From: Centroberyx gerrardi
Lineage: Eukaryota; Chordata; Actinopteri; Beryciformes; Berycidae
NCBI RefSeq assembly: GCF_048128805.1
Contig: NC_136003.1
Coordinates: forward strand, 28,488,885 to 28,552,884
Direction of reading: 5' to 3'
Length of the DNA: 64,000 nucleotides
The stretch's first letter is position 1. Each line of letters opens with the position of its first letter. Below the pieces are notes generated by a model. That model was not told where the DNA came from. It did not search any database and worked only from the letters and a program-made list of their open reading frames with translations. The position numbers were made by a program, and so were the translations under genes. Positions 13,080-25,496 of the stretch are shown one piece after another.

Positions 13080-16000
13080 TTAGCAAAACCACTTGATGTA
13101 CATAAACCCCAGAAAAGCAACAGCAGTAATTAAATAGAAGCAGAAGTAGATGTTGTCTATGCGTCTTGCCAGTCTCTTCCAGTACCCAGCCTTTCTCGTC
13201 CCTTGCTGCGTTTTAGTAGAAAACCACATGTGATGAAAAGCCTTCACTTCCTCCAGGATCTGTCTCAGCTGGCTGCGGTCGCTCGGCCACTCCGCGCCCG
13301 AGTTCTCCTCCTCGGTCCTCTCAAGGCAGCTGTCAGGGTTTCCGACCGGCTCTGAAGGTAAAATATGATGTTTAGAGGGAATTTCAAATCTCACATTGCG
13401 ATCACGGACCAGTCTGAAATCAAAAATTGGAGTCGGAGAAGAGCAAGAACTCTTCAAGCATTTTGCAAGTATATTAGCCTATAAAAAATAAGGTTTTATT
13501 ATTTAAGTATGCCATTGATAATTGAAATGGATCTGAATTATGTGTTAGTAGATGGTATGTGAGACTCCATATGTTATAAATTTGGTATAACACAACTAGG
13601 GTTTGACCAATATTGTTTTTTGAAGGTTGATACAGTTGCCAAGATTTTTTGGGATTGAAGCTACCTATAGACAATTTTTTTCCCAATATTCAGTATCTTT
13701 ATATTTTATAATTTTCATGCCAAAAGTCCCCCAAATACAATTATTCAGTGTTTCCCCCAGAGCTTTATTCTTGTCAGCCTCTTCATTGAAACCCAGGATA
13801 CTACTACTACTGCTGCTAATAATAATAATAATAATAATAATGTGTTTTATTACCAACCCGTAGGCTATCAAATAATAAATTAAGTCTATTTTTCACACTG
13901 TAAAATAATTACATAGTTGTTGTGTTATTATGCTGCTTTCAGTCAAATCCTGTTTACTATAAAAATAGCAAATTCCATCATTGCTTAAAATGTGAGATAT
14001 GAGTCACTCAACACTCACACACACATTTTATATTACAATGTTATGATAAGCTGTCAAAGTCCCATCAAGTCCTGTGTTTTTATTTGCTTAATTTGCCGCC
14101 TACCCAAAATGTCACAAATGAAATAAATAATACTTTACAAATATGAACAATATAAAGTGTCATCATTATTAAATTGAATCTTCAGAAGTAAAACTAGTGA
14201 TAAAACTTGTGAAATGCCGATTGACGGCTGCTTTTTGAACTGTTTTGAAAGTGCAGAACGTCTGAAAGCATCAAACTGACTGCACTCTGACCGCTTTTCC
14301 ACAGTGCAAACAGACCAATTAGGCATCAACCTCGGTTAGTTTGAACGAGTGAGGAAGGCAGCAGGATGGACACTTTACCTCTTCTATTTTCTGTATTACC
14401 ATTTCTTAGAGCTTCTGCACCTCCAATCAGTTAGAAAAGACTCAGAAACTCAGAACAGAGAATGAAGCCGCTGTTCTATGTTTCATGTTTGCTATTTTCA
14501 CATAAATATGCCTCATCAAACTGGCTGAAAGAGATAAACATAACAGACAAAACTATCTCAGGCCTCATGGAGCCAGAAGTAATCTAAAACTAATGAACTT
14601 GTGTTTTAACTCAATGATTGATTACTTTTCCTGGACAAGTAATCAATCCATATTACACTCTTGGAGTCGTTCACACTCCACCGTCTGACACTGACATGAA
14701 AGTTGCCTAAACTCTTTAGTCACATGTGAAACATCCCTTGTTCTCATTCATCACAAAATAAATATAAAATTTGCCCAGAACACATATTTTTCACATATTT
14801 AAATGCCTTTTAAAACCATTCAAAAAAGCTTGTAGCAGTGAAAACAAATACGTAGCATCTGCATTCAGTTGTATTATGTCTTTAAATATTGTGGGGTTAG
14901 AATAACTAGCTAAAACAACTATGATGAAGTCAGGTCTGTGTAACCTTAATTGTTTTTAATTTTAAGTTTAGTGTTTCATTGCAACATTGATTCAAAAACT
15001 GACAGATGGAGGTTGGGTGCTGAAAGAGAAATAATATGTCCGGTAACAACACACAGGACGAAGGAGGAGCTTTGCAGTTGTAGTAACTGGTCAGTAACTG
15101 GAGGATCGGTGGTTCAATCCCCAGACTGTCCGCTCTGAAAGAGTTAAGAGTGTGAGCTGACATGACTGAGGAGACAAGCTGCTCCCAGTGAGGGGAGGCG
15201 AGTCAGACGACACATCACAGGCATGAGGGATGACTCTGCCAACGTGTCTGTGGGCAAGTTACTCAACATTAACAGGACCATCCATTATGTGCTGTGTAAG
15301 TAAATTATTAAGTGCTTGTGTGAGGTCAGAGTGTGCAGTCGAGCGGATGCTTTATGCAGATTGTAGTTTTAGTTCTACAAACGTTTCTCTGAGGCAGAAA
15401 TAATCTCATTGGTTGAGTTAAACCTCAGTGGGCGGAGCTATATCAGACAAAATGCAACTTCCTGCAGCGGGGGAGGGGCGGGTTCCACTCTTTAGCATTT
15501 CGCTAGTGGAACCCAGTGAAACCATTAGCATTATGTCATAGCAAGACAACAATCGCTTTTTCATCAATGAAAATACGATTTTGAATGAACAGGGTGAGAA
15601 CTTTGTATTTAAATGGCGCAGTTAAATAAATCTTTACTTGCTGATAGCTTATACATCCAGTTACTGTGCACAATATCCAGCAATCCAAAGCACAGTGAAA
15701 GAGTGTCCCACATTTCAATACAGTATTTGATTTTTACAGTAATTTTCCACCAGCTTTTTGCCTCCAATGCACCAATGTATTTTATCATTGCAATCAGCTA
15801 AATTACTGCAAGCCTGAAATTTGAACTGCATTAACTTAATGCATTAACAGGCTACCGATAGATAACTGTACAATTTACCCTAAAAATGTTCACAGCTTAA
15901 AGAGAGACCATTAAGGCCTAGTGTGCGTTAACAATGCGTTTACATCCCCTAATGTTATCGCTTCACCTTGTTGGCATCCAGTATCTTGCTTTGCATCAGT

Positions 16001-17592
16001 GCCGGTCTTAGAGGAGGCCTTCCCATCCTCATCAACACAACCGTCCAAATCCACCAGGAAGCTCACCACCATGGTCTCCAGCAGGCTCAGACCCGTCAGT
16101 ATAAAGATTGCAATGCAGAGAAGAGCTGGAACAAATGCACAAATCACATTCATGTTAAAAACAAAAGAGCAAAGACATATTACAGCATAGCGTTTTCTGC
16201 AGCCTCTCACCTATCAGCGGCAGGTTTTTGGATGTGGAGGGCAGGATGTCTTGAAAAATCAGCAGTAAGACAGAGATGGAGAGCAGGATGGTCACTTTGA
16301 AGCCTAGTTTCTCTCCTCTGGCCTCGCTGATGAAGAAGGACGCCAAATCCAGGATCAGGAAGAAAATGATCGGCACCACAAGATTCATGATGTACAGCAG
16401 AGGTGTCCGTTTTAGTGTGATCTGGCGGGTGAGGAGGGACAGTGAGTTGTGTTTCAGTTGTGTTTTCAAGTCAAAATTATGAAATTGAATGAATTCTAAC
16501 TGTAACAACAATGTGATAGCCTACCATGTATATTAGGTGCTGGTAGACAAGATATTCTGTAGGATATATGGCGTTTGTTACGTTTATGCTCACAAATTCC
16601 CATTCTCCCTGCAATGTCATGGCCTTTTTTACAAATGTATTCATGTCCTTGGTGCTTGCGTAGGTACTGAGCTCTATTTCTGTCACTGCAGTAATGAATG
16701 AAAAAAAAAACAATTAGAACAGTGTATTATGTATTCAGAGGGTTGAGTGTGTGTGTGTGTGTGTGTGTGTGTAATGAATCATGCATACTGGTATGCGCTA
16801 TAGATTGGAAGGTAACGGGGCAAGTTTGGGTGTCAAAGGGAAACTTATAGAGATCCATGTTGCAGGTGGTAGTCGGCCGATAAATGTCAAGAATTTGACT
16901 TTCACCCGTAGAAAACGTCATGGCATACGGGGCGTTTGGAGCACCAGAGTAATAAATGCTACAAAAGAGAAAACAGAAAAATGATGTCAAAGTTTTGACC
17001 GCTGTTGAACTGTTTCTGTAACTACTGCAGTTTCAGAAAATATACAAAACAATCATCAAAAACAACTATAAATAGTTACTTAATACATTTTTATACCGGC
17101 TGTGCCAAGTACACCAAGCACAAAATTGACAAAAAAATAAAATAAACAGCCATTTTCTCAAATTGACATTCCCTGTATGCAAAATACTTTTTTTTTTCAA
17201 CTTAACTTGTTGATATGGCCACCAAATTTAACCTGCCGCTTCTTTATTTTTTGTCATTACTTTTGTATAGGGTATTTTATGTGGAAAAAAAAGCCCAAAA
17301 AACTGAGATTTTTGACATATAAGAACTTTTTTCTCCACTGAGAAAAATGTTTTCTAACTGATATGCAAATTTGTGTATTTCTCATGAAACATTAGCTAAT
17401 ATGAATATGTTAATAACAAAATGAAAGTCAAAACGTGTTTGTATTTGTGTCCATATTCAACATATAAAATTTCATTCTGATAGGTTGAAAGGAATGTTTT
17501 TCTCCTACAGCACCTCTTATATTCCTGAGTCCATTTTCAGGATGAGCGCAAGTACATTAAAGTTTTACATAAAGGTACAGTGTTAATGTCTA

Positions 17593-17630
<38 letters not shown>

Positions 17631-19046
17631 GTGAAGCATACAGAGATGAATAATACTCACTTGTCAGCGATGACTATATCTGGTTTCCAAAGCTTTTCTC
17701 TTGGAACTGTAAAATAATACATCCCACAAAAGGCACTGGGGTCCCATTTTAAAAACTTGTTATCCCACATCTAGACATAAACAGAGAAAATACATAGTTC
17801 ATCATGATCGTTGCTGTTACCATCAGTAAATCTCTCACAGAGAGTTTGACAGATAAGCATGTTGACATTTGAGCCACTGATTAAATAAATTCAATTTCCC
17901 TCAGATGATGGTGGATGTGACGGTGAAACACTTGAACCCTTTAAAAAAAAATTTTAAAAAAATCACCTATACTTAAACGCATTTATCAAATAACCATACA
18001 TACAACTGAAAGGGTGATGAAGGTGGTTAAAGTTTGAGACTTCTCATCCTGCAGAGAAACACAAATGATTAAATTAGTATCGGTGAGTGTTTTAACACAT
18101 AGCAGACATACACTACTGGAGTAATTGAAAGGAAAAACAGAGGCATGCAGTAACACTCACCACGTCCAGGATCCCCATCAGAAACATGTCCACCTTCACC
18201 TGTGTGGTTTGATTCCAGTGCGACACCGGCCGCATTTCTGCGAGTTCAGTATTTCTCCCGTCCAGTTTCAGGTATTTGAGCAGACTTCTATACGAGCAAT
18301 CGCCCTCTGTGTCGCTGCTGATGCCACCTGCTACGGGAACAGAGATCTTACCATTTTTATGTTCGGACGTTAATCATTTTGGAGCGCCCTACATTCAGAT
18401 AAAAGCACTGCCAAAAACACCCACCGCAGAACAGGTGAATGAGTGATAAAAAAAATTGTGTTCTTCTATATGTCAGGTCAGTAGAATAAACTTTGATGAA
18501 GAGGCATGGGCAGTAGAAAATGGGATTCGACCAAAATGGGTTTTTGAAGGCTGATACCAATATTTTTAGATTGAAGCTGACGGTAGCCGAGCCATTTTCA
18601 TGCCAATAAAGAAATAAAAAGACTACAAGTATTCTGTTTCCCTTAGAATTTTATTCTTTTCCAGGGTGCAAAAGCCTCTCAAACAGCATTGAGACCATCG
18701 TGTGACACTAAAACTCTGTTTAAACTCAGGATAATCACAACAACAACAATAACATATTCATGCATAGACATACTTGTATGGAATCTGATCAAAATGTTGC
18801 ATCAGATGAATGTCTTCCCATAGACAACCAGTGTAGTGTTTATCATCAAATCTACAATAAATATGTAATCAAACAAGCTGCATCATATCCTTCATGTCAG
18901 AGGTGGACGACACCGACTGACCGATATTCGATTTTTGTTTAAAAAAGGTCAATATCGGCCTGATATATGACCAAACTGATATAAACCGCCAAGAAAAGCG
19001 TGAACTCACCCAGCAGCGTCAGAGAGAGCAGCCACAGAGCGAGCAT
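13080..19046 (-). CDS. 5-HT3/ZACN-like Cys-loop receptor subunit, copy A (9 exons, 443 aa)
   Basis: A cation-type pentameric ligand-gated channel subunit of the plasma membrane; the ligand is unknown. Exons: 19010-19046, 18161-18327, 18004-18048, 17661-17770, 16789-16958, 16525-16685, 16211-16421, 15967-16125, 13080-13351, with consistent phases and a TAA stop. The order is a short hydrophobic signal (MLALWLLSLTLLG), extracellular domain, Cys-loop C152-C166 (13 residues between, with FPFDTQ), GEW motif in exon 6, M1 about 237-262, M2 about 269-289 (GEKLGFKVTILLSISVLLL), M3 about 301-325, a cytoplasmic loop with QILEEVKA, and M4 at the C-terminus. I chose the start that aligns with copies B and C; an in-frame ATG at 19119-19121 would add 25 residues. 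The exon-5 donor (A|GTATGC) was chosen by phase and homology and sits just before a CA repeat. HTR3 and ZACN genes also have nine exons; which one is the ortholog needs a tree. Confidence 0.92.
13595..13860. mobile_element. Partial copy of the 49.9-kb hAT-like family, ending in a (TAA)n tract
   Basis: GGGTTTGACCAATATTG and TTGAAGGTTGATAC start a block also seen at 18497-18990, 23083-23470 and, complete and inverted, at 49932-50407. It ends near (TAA)n at 13817-13841. It lies in the last intron of receptor copy A. Confidence 0.6.
15000..15290 (+). repeat. SINE-like element
   Basis: Contains a polymerase III B-box match, GGTTCAATCCC (about 15112-15122), then GTGGGCAAGTTACTCAAC, a phrase typical of fish tRNA-derived SINEs. 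Located in the last intron of receptor copy A. Confidence 0.5.
15355..15447. mobile_element. Solo arm of the MITE at 47301-47774
   Basis: Shares AGTTTTAGTTCTACAAAC and GAAATAATCTCATTGGTTGA with the left arm of the 47.3-kb element; there is no second arm nearby. Confidence 0.6.
16745..16772. repeat. CA/TG microsatellite behind the copy A exon-5 donor
   Basis: About 14 TG units on the plus strand, that is CA in the receptor transcript, beginning about 17 nt after the 5' splice site of exon 5. Confidence 0.9.
17599..17627. repeat. (CA)n microsatellite
   Basis: About 14 CA units in the intron between exons 4 and 5 of receptor copy A (GT in the sense of the gene). Confidence 0.9.
18497..18990. 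mobile_element. hAT-like repeat in intron 1 of receptor copy A
   Basis: Diverged copy of the family at 49932-50407: GGTTTTTGAAGGCTGATACC near the start and GGTCAATATCGGCCTGATAT near the end. No clear target duplication. Confidence 0.6.
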
Positions 19047-19785
19047 GGCCGTGCTGAGGATGAGGAGAAGGTCCAGACGAATGAACTGAAGTGGCCTGGG
19101 TTGTTGGTCATTTATTGCCATCGCACAATGAGCTGACAGGTTGTATTTGTTCGGGGGGGCGGGCAGCTCCACCTCCTCCCATAACCTTCCAGCTCAGTGA
19201 TAAAGGAGGAAGAGCTGTGATGATGATTCTGGTCGTTTCCACACCGACAGAGTCTTCATCGTCAAGAACTGGCAGGGATTGTTTGTCGTTACGACGGTTA
19301 AGACTACAATGAGTGTAACAGTTAAATGAGCTTTAATGTGTAGATCGCAAAAGTTATAAGCAACCAAACATCAAAAATCAGGAGGTCAAAGGTCACAGGA
19401 GCCACAGTGCCGTTTCTATATTCCTGTGACCAGGGAACATAAGAGAGAGTGCGAGGAAATAGAATAAGAGCCAAGGAGGGAGATAGAAGGGATTTTTATA
19501 TACTTTTCTATATGAATACACCTCCAGTATGATCAATACACACTACACTGACGAGACGAAGAAGAAGAAGACGAAGACGAGATTCTCTGCCCTTTTCCCA
19601 AGTAACCATTTCTAGCTCTAGTTGTAAATGCAAGCCTCAGTCATCTACCAATTACAATTGAGCAAATAAGCATTTACTAATAAGACCAAACACAGATAAA
19701 CTGATAAATTGATAAAGACACATAAGCACGTAAGAGAAAGCTTGTTCCCTCTCCAAAAGCAACAAAATCATAGTGAAGTGTCCAC
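19047..19785. other. Spacer between receptor copies B and A
   Basis: About 740 bp. Contains the alternative upstream ATG of copy A (19119-19121), presumably its promoter, and the 3' flank of copy B; no AATAAA was seen close to the copy B stop. Nothing else recognised. Confidence 0.5.
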
Positions 19786-21595
19786 TTAGGAAAACCACTC
19801 GTGCCACATGTACACCGTAAATCCAATGACAGTGAAGAAATAGAGCCAAAAATAAATGATGTCAATCGTTTTTGCCACATTCGCACAATAACCAGGTTTC
19901 TTCGGTTTGAAGTGACAGGGGAACAACTTCACATTTGCGTTGCTGTTCTTCGGTTGGTTTTCCATCTTTTCCGAGCCGAGCTCAGCATCTGTCACCAGGC
20001 CTGAGAAGGAGACACTAGGCCTTAGAACCAGAACAGTATAAAGTGTTCATGTTTTGGGTTTGTATTTGTTGGCATATAATGATACTTAATAACTTAATAC
20101 TTAATTAGTTATAGTTTCAAAACTGAGACCACATTTTCCATAAAGCCCCTGTTGCTAAGAGGATGTTGCTACCTCCTCTCCCTGGTGTCGCTCGGTTTAT
20201 TTTGATAAGAGCCGATAACAGCCATTCATAAGAGCCAATATGCATTGAGAACCGGGTAAACTAACGTGAAGTTGAAACTATGCAGTTAGAATAGTGGAAC
20301 TGGAATAAAACTGTGTATGAAACGGTAAAATGGTTCCTGTATTGTGCCGTAAAGCAATTTAGCAGATTTCCTGGTGGTTCACAATGTGAAATGCAGTGTA
20401 GAGGCGGGTAGATGCTGCCAATCTTCTCTGTGATGGTCTCATTTGTTTACAGTCTCAAAATGAATGTGGTAATGATATATTGATGTTAAAATGCTACATG
20501 CAGCACCTTCATACACAATTGCATGGCGTAATTTCACCTTTTGGGCGGCCAGGATCTTCGCATTCCTCCGCAACCTTTGGCGTCTCCACACAGACGGCTT
20601 TCTGAAACGCGTTAACGTCCTTTTCAAACCAACCCTCCAAATCCACCACGAAGCCCACCGCCATGGTCACCAGCAGGCTCAGACCCGCCAGTGCAAAGAT
20701 TACAATGCAGAGAAGCGCTGGAACAAATGCACATAAAGAATCACATAAAACAGTTCATGTTTAAGACAAAAAAGCAAAGACTGTGCAGTAATGCTTAAGC
20801 GCATATTACAGCAGCGTAGCGTTTTCTGCAGCCTCTCACCTATCAGCGGCAGGCTTGTGGCTGAGGAGGGCAGGATGTCTTGAAGGATCAGCAGTAAGAC
20901 AGAGATGGAGAGCAGGATGGTCACTTTGAAGCCTAGTTTCTCTCCTCTGGCCTCGCTGATGAAGAAGGACACCAAATCCAGGATCAGCAAAAAACTTATT
21001 GGTATCACAAGGTTTATGACGTACAGCAGTGGTTTCCTCCTCAGAGTGATCTATAGGCAAGAAAGATTAAAAAAAGAGGGAATGATGCACGGTATAAAAA
21101 AAAACACTGAATTTATTGCATGAGGATAGTTTCGCCTGATGCTGAGACAAAAAGAAATGAGCTTAAAGGTGCGACATGTAGCATTTTGAAACATCAATAT
21201 ATCATTGTCAAATTAATTGTGATTTGCGTAGAATGTAGCGGCTGCCAGTCCTCTCAGTGACGGTCTTGTTTGTTTACAGTAATTTAACTAATGTCGCAAA
21301 ATGAATGTGGTAATGATTCATTGATGTTAATTGATGCTACACATGTAGCACCTTTAAAGCGTGCCTCAAACTTGGCTTTCCCCAAAAGCTCACTTTGTAT
21401 TTGAGCTGATCCCAGACCGTTGCACCGATGCAGTACTTCTCCACAGTCCTGTTAATGCCCACGAAGTCCCACTCTCCCAGTGATGTGATGACTTCTCTGG
21501 AGTAGTAGTTCATTTGACTGTGGTCAAAATATGTCCGAAGTTCTACTTCGTCGTCTGAAATTAAAGTTAGTATGTTTCACATTTAGTGAATTTTA

Positions 21596-21677
<82 letters not shown>

Positions 21678-24600
21678 CTTTGTTTAAGACAGACTGAAAG
21701 GTGATGTAGCATGTCTGGGTGTCAAAGGGAAACTTATAGAGATCCATCTCGCAGGTGGTGGTCAGTTGGTATCGATCGACCACTTGAACCAATCCATAAC
21801 TAAGCAGAAGGGCGTATTGGTTATATCTGGAAGGACCGGAGTTCGAGATGCTAAAGACGGGAAAAGACACAAGCATGAAAAATTGAGTCTGTTTACAACA
21901 AATGGAGCTTAGTTTACCCACGGCTTTCAAACTGCTAATGCATCGGCCCACTGACCCTTCCTTCCATCACTCACAGACATAAAGGACATTTTGCTTGGAA
22001 CAAACAGACCTTGTTCCGTACTGCTCACCTAACTAAACAGAGCAGTTTGACCAAGGCAAATAAACATACATAAAAGCTCTAGGATACGGTTCTAGCCATT
22101 GTTTTGCCTGAAAAAGAAAAATGAAATATGATTACATGCTGTCATCAGTCTGTCCTCAGATTGAATCTACTAACAAACTTTAGGGAGGAGATGAATACAG
22201 GCAGCAGCAGGCGGCATGGTTTCATGTCGGTGGTAAAGCAAATTATTCTGTTTTTACAGCATAAGGATTATTATGGAGTCTTAGTTCTGCAAACATCTTG
22301 TGTTAATGCATGAGTTCATTTGGCGGCTGGATGAAAGTTACTGCTCATGTTGCTACTGCATGAGCAATTGTAGTCAAGTCTGATGAAGCTAACAGTATGC
22401 CAATAGAACCACATCTTTACCAACTTTAATAAGCAAAACAACTGCGAAACAAAACAATATTCACACATAAAAGTGGAGCAGCTGATACTCACTCCTGAAG
22501 AACAATGACATCTGGCAGCCAGAGCTTTTCCCTTTGAACGTAAATCCGTCTATTTCCACAGAAGTCTTTGGGCTCCCATTGCAAGAAGTCATTGTACCAG
22601 GACTGTAGGTGAAGACAGTTACTGTAATTTACTCAGATCAGGATCAAACCGTTCATAAAGTGATGGAATAACAGACTATTGTAGGTTAATCTGCTGTATA
22701 ATTTATTTTCCCACCACATCTGCTGTATGTTTTGGAGGAATTTCACTTAAAAACCACTTACTATTGCAACTGTGACAAAGCAGCTGAACGTTTGTGTCTT
22801 CTCATTCTGCAGAAAGTCAAACATCAATTACTTCACATAGGAAATTAAAGTGCTGTCATAGCTTTGGAGTGAACAATACACAAGTAGTTATTATATCTCA
22901 TGGAAATAGTCACAATTAAAATATTGTGATCAGGATGAAGTGGAGAGTAAAGCCAGCTGCACTCAGTTTACTCACATTGTTATTTGCAGAATTGAGTTTG
23001 CCCAGCTGTTAAGGCTGACATTAATCTTTATGACAGAGTGCACACTATCGTAAATAGTAATGATGTAAGTTACATGAAAATAGTAAGGTTTGACCAATAT
23101 GAGAATACCAATACTGGTATTTCTGTACTGAAGTTGCCCATAACCTTTATTTTCTGCCAATATTCAATATTTTTAAATTTCACCATTTTACTCAGTTTTT
23201 CCCAAATAACTGTATTCTTTTAGCTGAAGGGAAACTCTGGGATACATTAGGTGTTTAAATAAAGAATGTATTATTGTTTTTAGTAATTTAACAATTAAAT
23301 GAATAAATAACATGCAAAGAAAATATTTTTTTCAGTGCAGTTTTTCTGCAGCTGTGGTCAGAGAGGAACCTCCATCATATCAGCAGTGGGCGACACTGAC
23401 TGGCTGATGTTTGATTTTTAATAAAAGGCCAATATCAACCTGATTATCAGCAAACCAAAATATCACTATTACTATAGAAGATTGGATTTTTTTTAGGGAG
23501 AAAAAGCAAAGATTAATGCTTTAGAATTTTTCTTCATATTGATGGTTGTTAGCCTTATTTATTACTTGCACTATGCATTTTAATTATTTATTCTCTCTTC
23601 TTATACACTTTATTTTTTTATTTGTTTTTTTTATTCATCTCATGTTGTATTTCTTGTCTGTCTTATATACCTTGTGTAAAGCACTTTGAATTGCTTTTGT
23701 GTACAAAATGTGCCATATAAATAAACTTGCCTGGCCTTATGATGATCACCAAAAAGAGGATTGTTTTCCCACCTTCATATTTAACACCACATCGACTTTC
23801 ACTTTTACTGTCAATCAAATCATCCCACATGAGTTCCCATCCTCATCCTCACTCTGCACTCTCTGAACGGCGAGCTCAACACCGCTCCAGCCACATGAAG
23901 CTGGAAGGACCCTTCACTTACCATTTCCAGGACCCTGTTCAGGAGCATGTCCACCGTCACTAATGACTTTTGGGTGAAATTCTTCACAGGCCGCAGCTCT
24001 GCCAGTGCGGCACTTTTCTTCTCCAGGTTGAGGTGAGAGAGCAGGGCGTGATATGAGCAGTTACTCCGCTCGGTCCTGCAGACAACACCTGATATACAAT
24101 ACAAGGCCCTGCATGAGTCAGCCTGCATACACAGTACATGGATGGAACATGCAATTTCTAATATTTTAAAGGATAATACCGGTGTTTTTTTTTTTAAGTT
24201 TGTGCCATTGGTCTATGCTGCCCCTATCCTTTTACATTATTTCTGGTTTCTGCACACAGTCAGCATTGTTGGAGATATCATATTCATTCTTGTACAGTAT
24301 GAAAAATGACTTCCACAGAGCGACAGAATCCATCACAGTAAACATGAACATTTGGTTTTGTCAAGAGTTTCTGTTTTCTCCTCATTTCATCGAGTGTTTT
24401 CATCTCAGCGCTACGTTTTGTTCCGCTCTGCTTCCTGCCAATCAGCTGACACCCGCAGGAAGACATGGAAATGCGAGTCTCCTCCAGGAAATAATCCCTC
24501 AGAAAAATCTCAAGCCTCATAAACTTTACTGTCACATCCACGTCTTTTTATTTAGCGGCGTCTTTGTTAGACGGACGGCACAGCGGTGTAATTTCAAGCT

Positions 24601-24882
24601 AGGTTTGACAACGTAAAGTTTGTATTTTAAAAATGAGTACATGTTAAAAAAAATCGAATTACATACGGCATGCATTACAAAATGATTGGGGGAAATGTAA
24701 ACTAGACGTAGACAGCGATAAATGGGCTATAACTCTGAATGACACCGGTATTCTCTGAAGATGAATTTTAATATGAAGGAAGGAAGGAAAGTAAGAGCAT
24801 ATAAGAATCCCGACTCACCCATCAGAGTCAGAGCAGAGAGGAGCCACACGATGCTCATTTTTGCGCCGGGGTCCTGACACAT
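19786..24882 (-). CDS. 5-HT3/ZACN-like Cys-loop receptor subunit, copy B (9 exons, 433-441 aa, short M3-M4 loop)
   Basis: Middle gene of the tandem array. Exons: 24819-24882, 23922-24088, 22762-22806, 22493-22602, 21678-21850, 21394-21554, 20840-21050, 20538-20717, 19786-20000; TAA stop. Two in-frame starts exist: ATG at 24880-24882 (441 aa) and ATG at 24856-24858 (433 aa, MSIVWLLSALTLMG); the second matches copies A and C better. Using the shorter numbering, the Cys-loop is C154-C168, M2 about 271-291 (GEKLGFKVTILLSISVLLLI, nearly identical to copy A), and M4 is at the C-terminus (IDIIYFWLYFFTVIGF). The last exon is 215 bp against 272 and 302 in the others, and the ILEEVKA...WFS stretch before M4 is missing. 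The exon-5 donor is GTACACACAC, running straight into a 77-bp CA repeat. All splice sites, frame and core domains are intact, so it is not an obvious pseudogene. Confidence 0.92.
20385..20512. repeat. Fragment of the TTAA-flanked MITE family at 21163-21357
   Basis: Shares TTGTTTACAGT, AAAATGAATGTGGTAATGAT and ATGCTACATGCAGCACCTT with the full copy at 21163-21357 and with 27388-27518. Confidence 0.6.
21163..21357. mobile_element. TTAA-flanked MITE in receptor copy B
   Basis: Starts TTAAAGGTGCGACATGTAGC and ends with its near-inverse GCTACACATGTAGCACCTTTAA, about 195 bp. TTAA at both borders suggests a piggyBac- or Kolobok-type mechanism. It fills most of the intron between exons 6 and 7 of copy B. 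Confidence 0.7.
21599..21675. repeat. Long CA/TG microsatellite abutting a splice donor
   Basis: 77 bp of uninterrupted TG (plus strand), the longest pure dinucleotide tract near an exon here. In the copy B transcript it begins at position +3 or so of the exon-5 donor GTACACAC. Confidence 0.95.
23083..23470. mobile_element. hAT-like repeat in receptor copy B
   Basis: Copy of the 49.9-kb family: GGTTTGACCAATATGAG at the left and GGCCAATATCAACCTGATTA at the right. Lies in intron 2 of copy B. Confidence 0.6.
23560..23740 (+). repeat. LINE (L2-like) 3' tail
   Basis: GTGTAAAGCACTTTGAATTG followed by TGCCATATAAATAAACTTGC, the usual end of fish L2-type LINEs. Related fragments are at 31110-31165 (reverse) and 44340-44520 (reverse). 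Confidence 0.6.
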
Positions 24883-25496
24883 AGTGGCTAGATGTAAGGT
24901 CTGTGTGTTATTTATGTGTATTGCAGGAGGTAAAAACCAATCAAAAGACTAGCTGTATTTCTTCCGTGAGGTCACGCATTCTTCAACCCACGACCCGCAT
25001 TTTAGTAATTAGGATCATCACTGAGCGGCGAGCTGTGTATTGGCTTCATGTTACTGCGCACACATCTGACAGGCCTTTATCTCTCCTACTGAATAGACAT
25101 CATTATCCCTTCAGCTGAGTCAATAGTCCCATTTCCTAACCCGCTGTATTTGGTGTACAGTGTTTAATATGCTTGTCTTTGTGTATTAAACAATACCGAG
25201 AGGCTTCAGGTAACCGCTGTAGAGACAAGAATAGGCATTCGTGTCTGGGTGTTTATTTATGGACTGTAGAGTTGCACTGGTCATGACACTGAGTCAACAT
25301 GGTGTAATGAGTACAAGTAATGTAGCGGTAAATAAACAGGTGCGTGAACTATGACCTCCAGTTGGTGATCATCATAGAGCAAACCACGAACATGAACACA
25401 AATCAAAGATATTTTCAGAAAAGCATTAATTTATTCTTTTTTTTTGCTTAAAAGACCCCATCCTCATATAACTTACATTAGTTTGACCGTTACTTA

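Noticed and set aside
15105-15125. tRNA-like B box
   Set aside because: No A box and cloverleaf at the right spacing; better explained by a SINE.
20439-20627. Arg-rich minus-strand open frame
   Set aside because: Out-of-frame reading of receptor copy B exon 8.
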